From: Pseudomonas sp. AKS31
GTDB lineage: Bacteria; Pseudomonadota; Gammaproteobacteria; Pseudomonadales; Pseudomonadaceae
Direction: 5' to 3'
DNA length: 64,000 nt
NCBI RefSeq assembly: GCF_023634765.1
Contig: NZ_JAMLFX010000001.1
Location: 395,417-459,416, forward strand
This document shows, piece by piece, positions 52,746-61,225 of this stretch (its first letter is position 1; every line of letters begins with the position of its first letter). The notes under the pieces are model-generated. The model worked only from the letters and a program-made list of their open reading frames with translations, ran no database searches and was not told the origin of the DNA. The position numbers were made by a program, and so were the translations under genes.

Positions 52746-53896
52746 CAGGCGAGCAACTTGATCAGGGTCTGGTAGTAGATCTCGGTCAGCACGTCGAGAT
52801 CCGCCGCCAGTACGCGTTCGTTGACCTGGTGGATGGTCGCGTTGACCGGCCCCAGTTCAACCACTTGCGTGCCCATGGTCGCGATGAAACGGCCATCGGA
52901 GGTGCCGCCGCTGGTGGACGCCTTGGTCTCGCGACCGGTGATGTCCTTGATGCTCGCCGACACCGCGTCGAGCAGCGCGCCCGGTTCGGTGAGGAACGGC
53001 AGGCCGGACAGCGCCCAGTCGATGTGCCAGTCCAGATCGTGCTTGTCGAGGATGTCAGCCACGCGTTTCTGCAGGCCTTCGACGGTCGATTCGGTGGAGA
53101 ACCGGAAGTTGAACACCGCCACCAGATCACCCGGAATCACGTTGGTCGCGCCGGTGCCGGAATTGACGTTGGAGATCTGGAAACTGGTCGGCGGGAAGAA
53201 ATTGTTGCCGTGATCCCAATGCTCGGCGGCCAATTCAGCGAGGGCCGGAGCGGCGAGGTGAATCGGGTTCTTCGCCAGATGCGGGTAGGCCACGTGACCC
53301 TGAACACCTTTGACGGTGAGCTTGGCGCCCAGCGAGCCACGACGGCCGTTTTTCACGACGTCGCCGACCAGAGTGGTGCTCGACGGTTCGCCAACGATGC
53401 ACCAGTCCAGACGCTCGTTGCGTGCTGCCAGACGCTCGACCACAGCCTTGGTGCCGTGGTGCGCCGGGCCTTCTTCGTCGCTGGTGATCAGGAACGCGAC
53501 CTTGCCTTTGTGGTTCGGGTAGTCGGCGACGAAACGCTCAGCGGCGACGGTCATCGACGCCAGGCTGCCTTTCATGTCCGCCGCGCCACGGCCGCAGAGC
53601 ATGCCGTGTTCATCGATCACGGCGTTGAACGGGTCGATCTGCCACGCCGTGACCGGGCCGGTCGGCACCACGTCGGTGTGGCCGGCGAAGCACAACACCG
53701 GGCCGTCGTTGTTGCCGTGGGTGGCCCAGAAGTTATCCACATCTTCGATGCGCATCGGCTCGAGGTTGAAACCGGCATCGCCCAGGCGCTGCATCATCTG
53801 CTTCTGGCAATCGGCGTCGACCGGCGTCACGGACGGACGGCGGATCAGGTCGATGGCGAGTTGGAGGGTCGGCGAAAGGTCGGCGTGGGCCGTCAT
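52745..53896 (-). CDS. dapE: succinyl-diaminopimelate desuccinylase
   Basis: Zinc amidohydrolase (M20 family) that removes succinate to give LL-diaminopimelate for lysine and peptidoglycan. The start [20 protein letters not shown] gives 383 aa; upstream in-frame codons lie in REP sequence. Metal and catalytic residues: [14 protein letters not shown] (His), [14 protein letters not shown] (Asp), [12 protein letters not shown] (Glu-Glu), plus [16 protein letters not shown] near the C-terminus. It partners functionally with dapD and dapC in this window. Confidence 0.96.
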   Translation of the reverse strand: MTAHADLSPTLQLAIDLIRRPSVTPVDADCQKQMMQRLGDAGFNLEPMRIEDVDNFWATHGNNDGPVLCFAGHTDVVPTGPVTAWQIDPFNAVIDEHGMLCGRGAADMKGSLASMTVAAERFVADYPNHKGKVAFLITSDEEGPAHHGTKAVVERLAARNERLDWCIVGEPSSTTLVGDVVKNGRRGSLGAKLTVKGVQGHVAYPHLAKNPIHLAAPALAELAAEHWDHGNNFFPPTSFQISNVNSGTGATNVIPGDLVAVFNFRFSTESTVEGLQKRVADILDKHDLDWHIDWALSGLPFLTEPGALLDAVSASIKDITGRETKASTSGGTSDGRFIATMGTQVVELGPVNATIHQVNERVLAADLDVLTEIYYQTLIKLLA

Positions 53897-53926
53897 GTAA
53901 ATAACTCCGGGTGCGCACGGTAAACC

Positions 53927-54018
53927 TGTAGGAGCTGCCGCAGGCTGCGATCTTTTGATTTTGTTTTTTAAAATCAACAGCAAGATCAAAAGATCGCAGC
54001 CTTCGGCAGCTCCTACCG
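53927..54018. repeat. REP palindrome pair, copy 7
   Basis: CTGTAGGAGCTGCCGCAGGC with TGCGATCTTTTGATTTTG, then AGCAAGATCAAAAGATCGCA with GCCTTCGGCAGCTCCTACC, between ndvB and dapE. Confidence 0.9.
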
Positions 54019-54056
54019 AGTTTGTTGGCATTGAAAAAGGCGGTCATTCTAAAGCA

Positions 54057-54086
54057 AAACGGCGGCCCGAAGGCCGCCGTTTGACG
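54057..54086 (-). terminator. terminator after ndvB
   Basis: On the minus strand AAACGGCGGCC-TTCG-GGCCGCCGTTTTGCTTT follows the ndvB stop by about 15 bp. Strong stem, UUCG-type loop, T-rich tail. Confidence 0.85.
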
Positions 54087-54100
54087 TTATCCGTTACCGA

Positions 54101-56689
54101 TTATGCGGCTGCCGGCTCCGGTGCCGCCGCCGGTTTCGGCAGCGACGACAGGAACGCCATGATCAGCGCCGCCAGATACGGCAGCGACTGCACCAGCAAC
54201 ATCACCACCCAGAAACGCATGTCGTTGCTCGGCATGCCGTTGACCAGGAAGATCCCCAGCGCCGCGCCCCACAACAGCAGCATGATGAACAGCTCTTCCC
54301 GCGCTTCGGAAATCGCCACCCAGAAGCCATGGTTGTCGGCGTTTTTCGGCGTGCGGAAGAACGGAATGCTGCTGGTGAAGAAGCCGTACAGCACCGCTTT
54401 GGCGATGGTGTGCGACAACGCCAGCCCGGCCAGTGCCGCGCAGAACGCATCTTTCAGGTTCACGCCGACGGCGCGACGATAGAGGAAGATGATCTTGCCG
54501 ACCTTGAACACGAACAGCGCCAGTGGCGGGATCGCGAAGATCAGCAGCGGCGGATCGACCCGTTGCGGAACGATGATCATCGCCGCCGACCACAACAGCG
54601 CGCCGATGGTGAAGAAGATGTTCATGCCGTCCGCGACCCACGGCAACCAGCCCGCGAGGAAGTGATAGCGCTGGCCACGGGTCAGCTCGGTGTCCTTGCC
54701 GCGCAGCAGGCTGCGGGTGTGGCGCTTGATGATCTGGATCGCGCCATACGCCCAACGGAACCGCTGCTTCTTGAAGTCGATAAACGTATCCGGCATCAAA
54801 CCCTTGCCGTAGCTGTCGTGGTAATACGCCGCCGACAGGCCTTTTTCGAACACGCGCAGGCCGAGTTCGGCGTCTTCACAGATGCACCAGTCAGCCCAGC
54901 CCAATTCTTCCAGCACCGAACGCCTGGTCATGGTCATGGTGCCGTGCTGGATGATCGCGTCACGGTCGTTGCGGGTGACCATGCCGATGTGGAAGAAGCC
55001 TTTGTATTCGGCGTAGCAGAGCTTCTTGAAGGTGCTTTCGTTTTGGTCGCGGTAATCCTGCGGCGACTGCACCACGGCGATTTTCGGATCGGCGAAGTGC
55101 GGCACCATGTGCTTGAGCCAGTTCGGGTGCACGCAGTAATCGGAGTCGATCACCGCGATGACTTCGGCATCCTTGGCGGTGTGCGGAATCAGGTAGTTCA
55201 GCGCGCCGCCCTTGAATCCGGCCAGGGGCGAGACGTGGAAGAACTTGAAGCGCGGGCCGAGGGTTTCGCAGTAATCGCGTACCGGTTCCCACACCGCCGG
55301 ATCCTTGGTGTTGTTGTCGATGATCAGGACTTCGTAGTCCGGGTAATCGAGGGCGGCCAGTGCGTCGAGGGTCTGTTTGACCATCTCTGGCGGCTCGTTG
55401 TAGCACGGTACGTGGATCGAGACTTTCGGGCGATAGCTGGAGTCGCCCTCGACTGGCAGGAACTCGCGCCGACGCTTGTGAATCCACACCGCTTCGGCCA
55501 GTTCATGGGCCTCCGTCAGCAAGACGATAAACACCCCGAGCGCACCCAGCGCCAAGAGGAAACCGACCGTCAAACTGAACCACGTGCTGTATTGCAGGCT
55601 GTAGTCGTAACCGATCCACACCAGCACCGAGCCGCAGAGGAACGCGATAAAGGTCAGGAAGATCCGCCCACGCTGGCGCAGCGCCGAGCCGTCGATCATC
55701 AGCAGGGTCAGCGACAGCAGGGCCAGCACCACCGAGCCAACGGCCAGCACACGCCATTGCGGAATCGCCACCACCGGGCCTTCGAAGTTGAATTTCTGTT
55801 GGCGCGCGGCGTTGAACACGCCCCAGTAGGCGCCGACCGAGCCTTCGTCGCTGGCCTTCCACGGTTGGTCAAACGCTTCGATCACGAAGTAGTTGAAGCC
55901 TTGGCGGTTGAGCTTGTTCACCAGGTTACGCAGGTAGATCGCCTGATCCGCCGGCGACGCATCGGCGCCACCGCGCATGCGGCCGTTGCTCGGCCAGCCG
56001 ACTTCGGAGAGCAGCAGCGGTTTTTTCGGAAACAGCTTTTTCAGATCGCGGGCACGATCGAAAACGAACTGGCCGGCCTTGTCGACCGGAATGAACTCCC
56101 AGTACGGCAGAATGTGGGCGGCGATCAGATCGACGTGTTTCGCCAGTTGCGGGTACTTCTCCCAGATGTGCCATTGCTCGGATGTGGTGACCGGTACTTT
56201 GACGGCGGCGCGCACTCGGTCCAGCAGAACGATAAGGGCCTCAGGGGTAATCTCTTCGCGAAACAACGCCTCGTTGCCGACTACCACACGCACAACGCTG
56301 CGCGAGGTATTGGCCAGTTCGATGGCGCGGGTGATTTCCCTCTCGTTGCGCTCCTGATCCGGACTGATCCAGATGCCGAGGGTGACCCGCAAACCGAACT
56401 CCTCAGCCAGTTTCGGGATGTCTCCCAAGGAGCCGTCGACCGAGTAGATGCGGATGTTGTCCGTCAGCTTGCTCATGATCTCCAGGTCGCGGCGCATTTC
56501 GTCGTCAGACGGATACTGATCCTTCTGCGGGAATTGTCCCTGCTGGAACGGCGAATAGGAGAAACCGGAGATCTGCTGCGGCCAGTTCGGCGCGGAGACC
56601 GGGCGATTGATCAGCGCCCAGAAACCGGTGAACAGGGCGGCGATTGCCAGAACCACCACCAGGTTGAGTCCAAATTTACGCGATGACAT
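54101..56689 (-). CDS. ndvB: NdvB-like beta-glucan synthase (GH17-GT2 fusion)
   Basis: An 862 aa membrane protein that makes cyclic beta-glucans; in P. aeruginosa NdvB glucans are linked to biofilm-specific tolerance. After an N-terminal helix (LNLVVVLAIAALFTGFWALI) comes a GH17-like exported domain (about 35-310; GFSYSPFQQGQFPQKDQYPS, VVVGNEALFREEITPEAL, LLSEVGWPSNGRMRGGADAS). Next are several helices (about 320-420) and a GT2 domain with VSIHVPCYNEPPEM, the DSDYCVHPNW aspartates, ICEDAELGLRVFEKG and KQRFRWAYGAIQI. C-terminal helices follow. The AUG at 56689 is the first with a sensible N-terminus. It lies upstream of dapE as in P. aeruginosa. Confidence 0.93.
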   Translation of the reverse strand: MSSRKFGLNLVVVLAIAALFTGFWALINRPVSAPNWPQQISGFSYSPFQQGQFPQKDQYPSDDEMRRDLEIMSKLTDNIRIYSVDGSLGDIPKLAEEFGLRVTLGIWISPDQERNEREITRAIELANTSRSVVRVVVGNEALFREEITPEALIVLLDRVRAAVKVPVTTSEQWHIWEKYPQLAKHVDLIAAHILPYWEFIPVDKAGQFVFDRARDLKKLFPKKPLLLSEVGWPSNGRMRGGADASPADQAIYLRNLVNKLNRQGFNYFVIEAFDQPWKASDEGSVGAYWGVFNAARQQKFNFEGPVVAIPQWRVLAVGSVVLALLSLTLLMIDGSALRQRGRIFLTFIAFLCGSVLVWIGYDYSLQYSTWFSLTVGFLLALGALGVFIVLLTEAHELAEAVWIHKRRREFLPVEGDSSYRPKVSIHVPCYNEPPEMVKQTLDALAALDYPDYEVLIIDNNTKDPAVWEPVRDYCETLGPRFKFFHVSPLAGFKGGALNYLIPHTAKDAEVIAVIDSDYCVHPNWLKHMVPHFADPKIAVVQSPQDYRDQNESTFKKLCYAEYKGFFHIGMVTRNDRDAIIQHGTMTMTRRSVLEELGWADWCICEDAELGLRVFEKGLSAAYYHDSYGKGLMPDTFIDFKKQRFRWAYGAIQIIKRHTRSLLRGKDTELTRGQRYHFLAGWLPWVADGMNIFFTIGALLWSAAMIIVPQRVDPPLLIFAIPPLALFVFKVGKIIFLYRRAVGVNLKDAFCAALAGLALSHTIAKAVLYGFFTSSIPFFRTPKNADNHGFWVAISEAREELFIMLLLWGAALGIFLVNGMPSNDMRFWVVMLLVQSLPYLAALIMAFLSSLPKPAAAPEPAAA

Positions 56690-56909
56690 AGCTATTTCGG
56701 GTTCCAAAGGCTGTGGAACGGAGGATCGGTCGGCTAGACGCCCGAGGGGCGCGCATCCTACACCGGCAGTTCGCAAGTCGTACATCAGACAGGGAAATGC
56801 CCGACATTGGGCAGCCGACTTTGACTTAAGTTCTTACACTTGTAGCTTGAAGCTTAAAACTTGTCGCTGTGTAGCCCTATAATGCGCGCCGGTTTTTGGG
56901 GTAATGGTC

Positions 56910-57722
56910 ATGAGTACAGAAGATCCGCGGTTTGCAGGCATCGCCCGTTTGTATGGCATCGAAGGCATGGAGCGTTTGCGCGCGGCCCATGTGGCGATCG
57001 TCGGCGTCGGTGGCGTCGGTTCCTGGGCAGCGGAAGCCATGGCCCGCTGTGGCGTCGGCGAGATTTCGCTGTTTGACCTCGATGACGTCTGTGTCAGCAA
57101 CGCCAACCGCCAGTTGCACGCGCTGGACAGCACCGTCGGCAAGCCCAAGGTCGAAGTGATGGCCGAGCGCCTGCGCGGGATCAATCCGGATTGCACGGTG
57201 CACGCGGTGGCGGATTTCGTTACCCGCGAGACCATGGCCGAATACATCACGCCGAACATCGACTGCGTGATCGACTGCATCGACGCGGTCAACGCCAAGG
57301 CTGCGCTGATCGCCTGGTGCAAGCGGCGCAAGATCCAGATCATCACCACTGGTGGTGCGGGCGGGCAGATTGATCCGACGCTGATTCAAGTGTGCGATCT
57401 CAACCGCACGTTCAACGATCCGTTGGCGTCGAAAGTGCGTTCGACGTTGCGTCGCGACTATGGCTTTTCGCGTACCGTGACCCGTCATTACAGCGTGCCG
57501 TGCGTGTTTTCCACGGAGCAACTGCGTTATCCGAAACCGGATGGCAGCATTTGCCTGCAGAAGAGTTTTGTCGGTGATGGCGTGAAGCTCGACTGCGCCG
57601 GTGGGTTTGGCGCGGTGATGATGGTCACGGCCACGTTCGGCATGGTCGCGGCGACCAAGGCTGTGGACAAGATTGTTGCGGGGGTTCGGCGTCCGGCTGA
57701 CCGAGTTAAACCTCAGGCTTGA
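56910..57722 (+). CDS. tcdA: tRNA threonylcarbamoyladenosine dehydratase (TcdA/CsdL)
   Basis: E1-like ATP-dependent enzyme that cyclises t6A37 of tRNA to ct6A. The 270 aa start at MSTEDPRFAGIARLYG; an AUG two codons earlier lies too close to GGGG to be favoured. ThiF/MoeB motifs: AIVGVGGVGSWAAEAMARCG (nucleotide loop), LFDLDDVCVSNANRQLHAL and DCVIDCIDAVNAKAALIAWC. It faces csdE-csdA, the sulfur-transfer pair that works with it in E. coli. Confidence 0.95.
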   Translation: MSTEDPRFAGIARLYGIEGMERLRAAHVAIVGVGGVGSWAAEAMARCGVGEISLFDLDDVCVSNANRQLHALDSTVGKPKVEVMAERLRGINPDCTVHAVADFVTRETMAEYITPNIDCVIDCIDAVNAKAALIAWCKRRKIQIITTGGAGGQIDPTLIQVCDLNRTFNDPLASKVRSTLRRDYGFSRTVTRHYSVPCVFSTEQLRYPKPDGSICLQKSFVGDGVKLDCAGGFGAVMMVTATFGMVAATKAVDKIVAGVRRPADRVKPQA

Positions 57723-57766
57723 TGCTGGGGCTTATGCCCTCATCGCTGGCTTGCCAGCGATGGCGA

Positions 57767-58171
57767 TTAACCAGCCAACTCATTCATTCGCTGGAGCACT
57801 GCATTGAGGCCATTGCTGCGCGATGGCGATAGCTGCCGCGAAAGGCCGAGCTGATTGAACCAGTCCGGCAAATCAATTTGCTTCAGATCAGCGCCCGACA
57901 AGCCATTTACCCGCAACAAGAGCAACGCCACCAACCCGCGAATCATCCGCGCATCGCTACTCGCCGCAAATTGCCAATGGCCGTCGCGCAATTCCCCAAC
58001 CAGCCACACCTGACTCTCACAGCCATGCACCCGGTTGGCGTCGCACTTATCCGCGTCATCCAGCGCCGGCAGACGATCACCAAACTGCATCAACAACCGC
58101 GCCCGTTGTTCCCAGCCAGCCGCGTTCTGAAAGATCTGCAGCGCCTCAGCCGCTTCAACCGGCAAGCTCAT
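57767..58171 (-). CDS. csdE: CsdE/SufE-type sulfur acceptor
   Basis: A 134 aa SufE-fold protein that takes persulfide sulfur from the cysteine desulfurase. The acceptor cysteine is in NRVHGCESQVWLVGEL, and the family stretch RLLMQFGDRLPALDDADKCD is present. Its start overlaps the csdA stop as ATGA (58168-58171), so the two are coupled. The neighbouring tcdA supports CsdE rather than a generic SufE. Confidence 0.93.
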   Translation of the reverse strand: MSLPVEAAEALQIFQNAAGWEQRARLLMQFGDRLPALDDADKCDANRVHGCESQVWLVGELRDGHWQFAASSDARMIRGLVALLLLRVNGLSGADLKQIDLPDWFNQLGLSRQLSPSRSNGLNAVLQRMNELAG

Positions 58172-59373
58172 CGCAACAACTCCAGCGCCTGATCCAGTGC
58201 TTCAAAGAAACGCTCCAGATCTTCCGAGTCGTTGTACAGCGCCAGCGACACCCGAATCGCCCCGGCCAGTTCAAAGCTTTTGAGTAGCGGCATCGCGCAG
58301 TGATGCCCGGCGCGCACGGCGATGCCTTGTTCGGTCAGCAGATGCGCGAGATCGGCGTTGTGCACGCCCTCGACGACAAAACTGGCCAGTGCCAGTTGCG
58401 GCTTGCCAAGCAAGCGAATGCCGTTTCGCGCTGCGAGGCCGCGCAGCAAATAGTCATGCAGCGCAGCCTCGTGAGCGGACACCGCTTCTTGATCCAGACC
58501 CGACAGATAATCCAGCGTCGCACCGAGGCCGATCACACTGGCAATCGGCGGCGTACCCGCCTCGAACCCCAGCGGCGCCGGGCGGAAACGCGCGTCGTGA
58601 TAGTTGGCTTCCAGGACCATTTCGCCGCCGAATTGCCATGGCTTCAGTTGCTCAAGCGCAGCATTGCGCCCAAACAGCACGCCGAGGCCATCGGGGCCGT
58701 AGAGCTTGTGGCTGGAAAACACATAGAAGTCGCAACCCAGCGCCTGCACGTCATGCCGACCGTGAACAACGCCTTGTGCGCCATCGACCACGGTCAACGC
58801 GTTCTGCGCCTTGGCCATGCCCAGCAACGCCGACAATGGCTGCCACGAACCGAGCACGTTGGACAACTGACTGACCGCCAGCAACCGCGTGCGCGGGCCG
58901 ATCAGATGCACAGCGGCGGCGAGGTCGATCAAGCCGTCGGCGTCCAGCGGCAGGATCACCAGTTTAAGACTGCGCCGTTGCGCCAGTTGCTGCCACGGCA
59001 ACAGGTTGGCGTGATGCTCCAGGGCGCTGATGACAATTTCATCGCCCGGTTGAAAAAGAGATTCCAGGCCATAAGCCAGGAGATTCAGCGCACTGGTGGC
59101 GCCGTGGGTGAAGATGATTTGCCCGCTGTCACCGGCATTCAGCCACTGGGCCACCTTCAGCCGACTGTCCTCGAACGCCTGCGTCGCGTGAGCGCCGGGC
59201 AGGTGTTGCGCACGATGCACATTGGCCGCGCCGTTGGCGTAGTAATGCGTCAGTGCGTCGAGCAGGGCTTGGGGTTTTTGCGTGGTGGCGGCGTTGTCCA
59301 GATAAGTCTGGTCTTGCCGTTGCAGCGCGGCGATGGCCGGGAAATCGGCACGCCACGGGGAGGGAATCATCAT
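58168..59373 (-). CDS. csdA: cysteine desulfurase (CsdA/SufS group II)
   Basis: PLP enzyme that converts cysteine to alanine and enzyme-bound persulfide. The first of two adjacent AUGs (MMIPSPWRADFPAIAALQRQ) has AGGG eight bases upstream and gives 401 aa. Motifs: YLDNAATTQKPQALLDAL, the His-rich ISALEHHANLLPWQQLAQ, the PLP lysine in VFSSHKLYGPDGLGVLFG and the catalytic cysteine in VRAGHHCAMPLLKSF. Operon with csdE. Confidence 0.95.
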   Translation of the reverse strand: MMIPSPWRADFPAIAALQRQDQTYLDNAATTQKPQALLDALTHYYANGAANVHRAQHLPGAHATQAFEDSRLKVAQWLNAGDSGQIIFTHGATSALNLLAYGLESLFQPGDEIVISALEHHANLLPWQQLAQRRSLKLVILPLDADGLIDLAAAVHLIGPRTRLLAVSQLSNVLGSWQPLSALLGMAKAQNALTVVDGAQGVVHGRHDVQALGCDFYVFSSHKLYGPDGLGVLFGRNAALEQLKPWQFGGEMVLEANYHDARFRPAPLGFEAGTPPIASVIGLGATLDYLSGLDQEAVSAHEAALHDYLLRGLAARNGIRLLGKPQLALASFVVEGVHNADLAHLLTEQGIAVRAGHHCAMPLLKSFELAGAIRVSLALYNDSEDLERFFEALDQALELLR

Positions 59374-59415
59374 TTGTTCAGCCCTGTGAACTTGGGCGGG
59401 ATGTACACAAGACAC

Positions 59416-59490
59416 TGTGGGAGCGAGCCTGCTCGCGAAGGCGTCCTCGAGGACGCTAAAAGCTTCGCGACCAAGCTCGCTCCCACAGTT
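59416..59490. repeat. REP pair (GTGGGAGCGAGCC family), copy 4
   Basis: TGTGGGAGCGAGCCTGCTCG CGAAGGCG and a diverged inverted partner (CTTCGCGACCAAGCTCGCTC CCACAG), between dapD and csdA. Confidence 0.85.
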
Positions 59491-59504
59491 TATCAATGTG
59501 CTGC

Positions 59505-60539
59505 TTAGTTGTGAGCGTGCAGCGCTTCGTTCAGTTCGATCGCCGATTTGTGGGTTTTGCATTCCACAGCACCGGTTTCCGAATTGCGACGGAACAGCAG
59601 GTCAGTCTGACCGGCCAGCTCGCGCGCCTTCACAACCTTGACCAGGTTGTTGTTTTCGTCGAGCAGCGCAACCTTGGTGCCGGCGGTCACGTACAGGCCC
59701 GACTCAACGGTGTTGCGGTCGCCCAACGGGATGCCGATACCGGCGTTGGCGCCGATCAGGCAGCCTTCGCCGACCTTGATCACGATGTTGCCGCCGCCCG
59801 ACAGGGTGCCCATGGTCGAGCAACCACCGCCCAGGTCCGAACCCTTGCCGACGAACACGCCAGCCGATACGCGGCCTTCGATCATGCCCGGGCCTTCGGT
59901 GCCGGCGTTGAAGTTGATGAAGCCTTCGTGCATCACGGTGGTGCCTTCACCGACGTAAGCGCCCAGACGCAGACGTGCCGCGTCAGCAATACGCACGCCA
60001 GCCGGAACCACGTAGTCGGTCATTTTCGGGAACTTGTCCACCGAGAACACTTCCAGCAGCTCGCCACGCAGACGCGCTTCCAGTTGCAGTTCAGCCAGTT
60101 CGCTCAGGTCAATGGCGCCCTGGCTGGTCCACGCGACGTTCGGCAGCAGCGGGAAGATGCCGGCCAGGCTGACGCCGTGTGGCTTGACCAGACGGTGCGA
60201 CAGCAGGTGCAGCTTGAGGTAGGCCTCAGGTGTCGAGGTCAGTTGCGCGTCTTCGGCCAGCAGGGTGGCGACCAGCGGCTTGTGGCTCTCGGCCAGACGG
60301 GTCAGCAGCTTGCCTTGCACGGCGTCGATGCCTTTCACGGCTTCAGCCAGTTGCGCAGCCTGCGCGGTGGTGAAGGTGATGGCCTGATTGCCTTCGGTGT
60401 AACCGAGGATCGGCGCAACGGCAGCGACCAGTTCGGCCGACGGGTTGAGCAGTGGCTGGGCGTAGAACACTTCCAGCCAGGCGCCTTGACGGTTTTGAGT
60501 GCCGACACCAAAGGCGATGCTGAACAGGGAGTTGGACAT
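59505..60539 (-). CDS. dapD: tetrahydrodipicolinate N-succinyltransferase
   Basis: Transfers succinate from succinyl-CoA to tetrahydrodipicolinate in lysine/DAP synthesis. The 344 aa start MSNSLFSIAFGVGTQNRQGA and belong to the longer Pseudomonas type of DapD. The C-terminal left-handed beta-helix is visible as hexapeptide repeats (GMIEGRVSAGVFVGKGSDLG, GGCSTMGTLSGGGNIVIKVG). It lies 32 bp downstream of the ArsC-like gene on the same strand, a conserved pair. Confidence 0.96.
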   Translation of the reverse strand: MSNSLFSIAFGVGTQNRQGAWLEVFYAQPLLNPSAELVAAVAPILGYTEGNQAITFTTAQAAQLAEAVKGIDAVQGKLLTRLAESHKPLVATLLAEDAQLTSTPEAYLKLHLLSHRLVKPHGVSLAGIFPLLPNVAWTSQGAIDLSELAELQLEARLRGELLEVFSVDKFPKMTDYVVPAGVRIADAARLRLGAYVGEGTTVMHEGFINFNAGTEGPGMIEGRVSAGVFVGKGSDLGGGCSTMGTLSGGGNIVIKVGEGCLIGANAGIGIPLGDRNTVESGLYVTAGTKVALLDENNNLVKVVKARELAGQTDLLFRRNSETGAVECKTHKSAIELNEALHAHN

Positions 60540-60571
60540 GTGAATACCTCTAGCAATAAGTGACGGGCTGC

Positions 60572-60934
60572 TTATTTGAGTGCGGCCGCGTAGATGTCTG
60601 GCTTGAAGCCAATCAGGGTTCGGTCACCGAGATCGAGCACCGGGCGCTTGATCATCGAGGGTTGAGCGAGCATCAGTTCGATGGCTTTCGACTGGTCGAG
60701 ATCGGCTTTGCGTTCGTCGTCGAGTTTGCGAAAGGTCGTGCCTGCGCGGTTCAACACCGTTTGCCAGCCGTGTTCGTCACACCATTGGGTCAGGTGTTCA
60801 CGGTCGATGCCGGCGGTTTTGTAATCGTGAAAGTCGTAGCTGACAGCGTGTTCATCGAGCCAGGTGCGCGCCTTCTTCATGGTGTCGCAGGCTTTGATGC
60901 CGAAAAGGTGCAACGTTTTACTTGAAACGGTCAA
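60572..60934 (-). CDS. ArsC/Spx-like (YffB family) protein, probable TTG start
   Basis: A 120 aa thioredoxin-fold protein of the ArsC/Spx superfamily, YffB branch. The redox cysteine is in LFGIKACDTMKKARTWLDEH; later motifs are FHDYKTAGIDREHL, RAGTTFRKL and MIKRPVLDLGDRTLIGF. No AUG or GTG lies near the expected N-terminus. TTG at 60934 (reading MTVSSKTLHLFGIK) has AAAGGGGG seven bases upstream and is the best start. YffB proteins are often next to dapE or dapD; their activity is uncertain, and arsenate reduction should not be assumed. Confidence 0.85.
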   Translation of the reverse strand: MTVSSKTLHLFGIKACDTMKKARTWLDEHAVSYDFHDYKTAGIDREHLTQWCDEHGWQTVLNRAGTTFRKLDDERKADLDQSKAIELMLAQPSMIKRPVLDLGDRTLIGFKPDIYAAALK

Positions 60935-61031
60935 GGAATCGCCCCCTTTACAGGTGCTGGAGAAAAATGGTGTCGGATTATGCCATGACCAAACGGTTTC
61001 GTCGGCCACGGTTGTCGTAACGCTGCAAAAC

Positions 61032-61124
61032 CTGTGGGAGCGAGCCTGCTCGCGAAGGGGCCGTATCAGGCAATATCTCTGTTGAATGACGGAGCGCATT
61101 CGCGAGCAGGCTCGCTCCCACAAG
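61032..61124. repeat. REP pair (GTGGGAGCGAGCC family), copy 5
   Basis: TGTGGGAGCGAGCCTGCTCG CGAAGGGG and its inverted partner TTCGCGAGCAGGCTCGCTCC CACAAG, in the 291 bp region between the divergent ArsC-like and antiporter genes. Nothing else is evident there. Confidence 0.88.
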
Positions 61125-61225
61125 AGACTGCAATCCGGCAGTGCGACATAGGTGCAACGGTCAGATCCATCCTAAGCGGCTAATATGGCAGTTCAACGCT
61201 GTCGATTGTCTGAGATTTCCGCTTT

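Noticed and set aside
54329..56686. 785-codon open frame opposite ndvB
   Set aside because: Shadow of ndvB; the product is rich in Arg/His/Gln/Asp with no domain.
60572..60934. Arsenate reductase (arsC) assignment
   Set aside because: Only the ArsC/Spx fold and one cysteine are supported; the sequence fits YffB and there are no ars neighbours.
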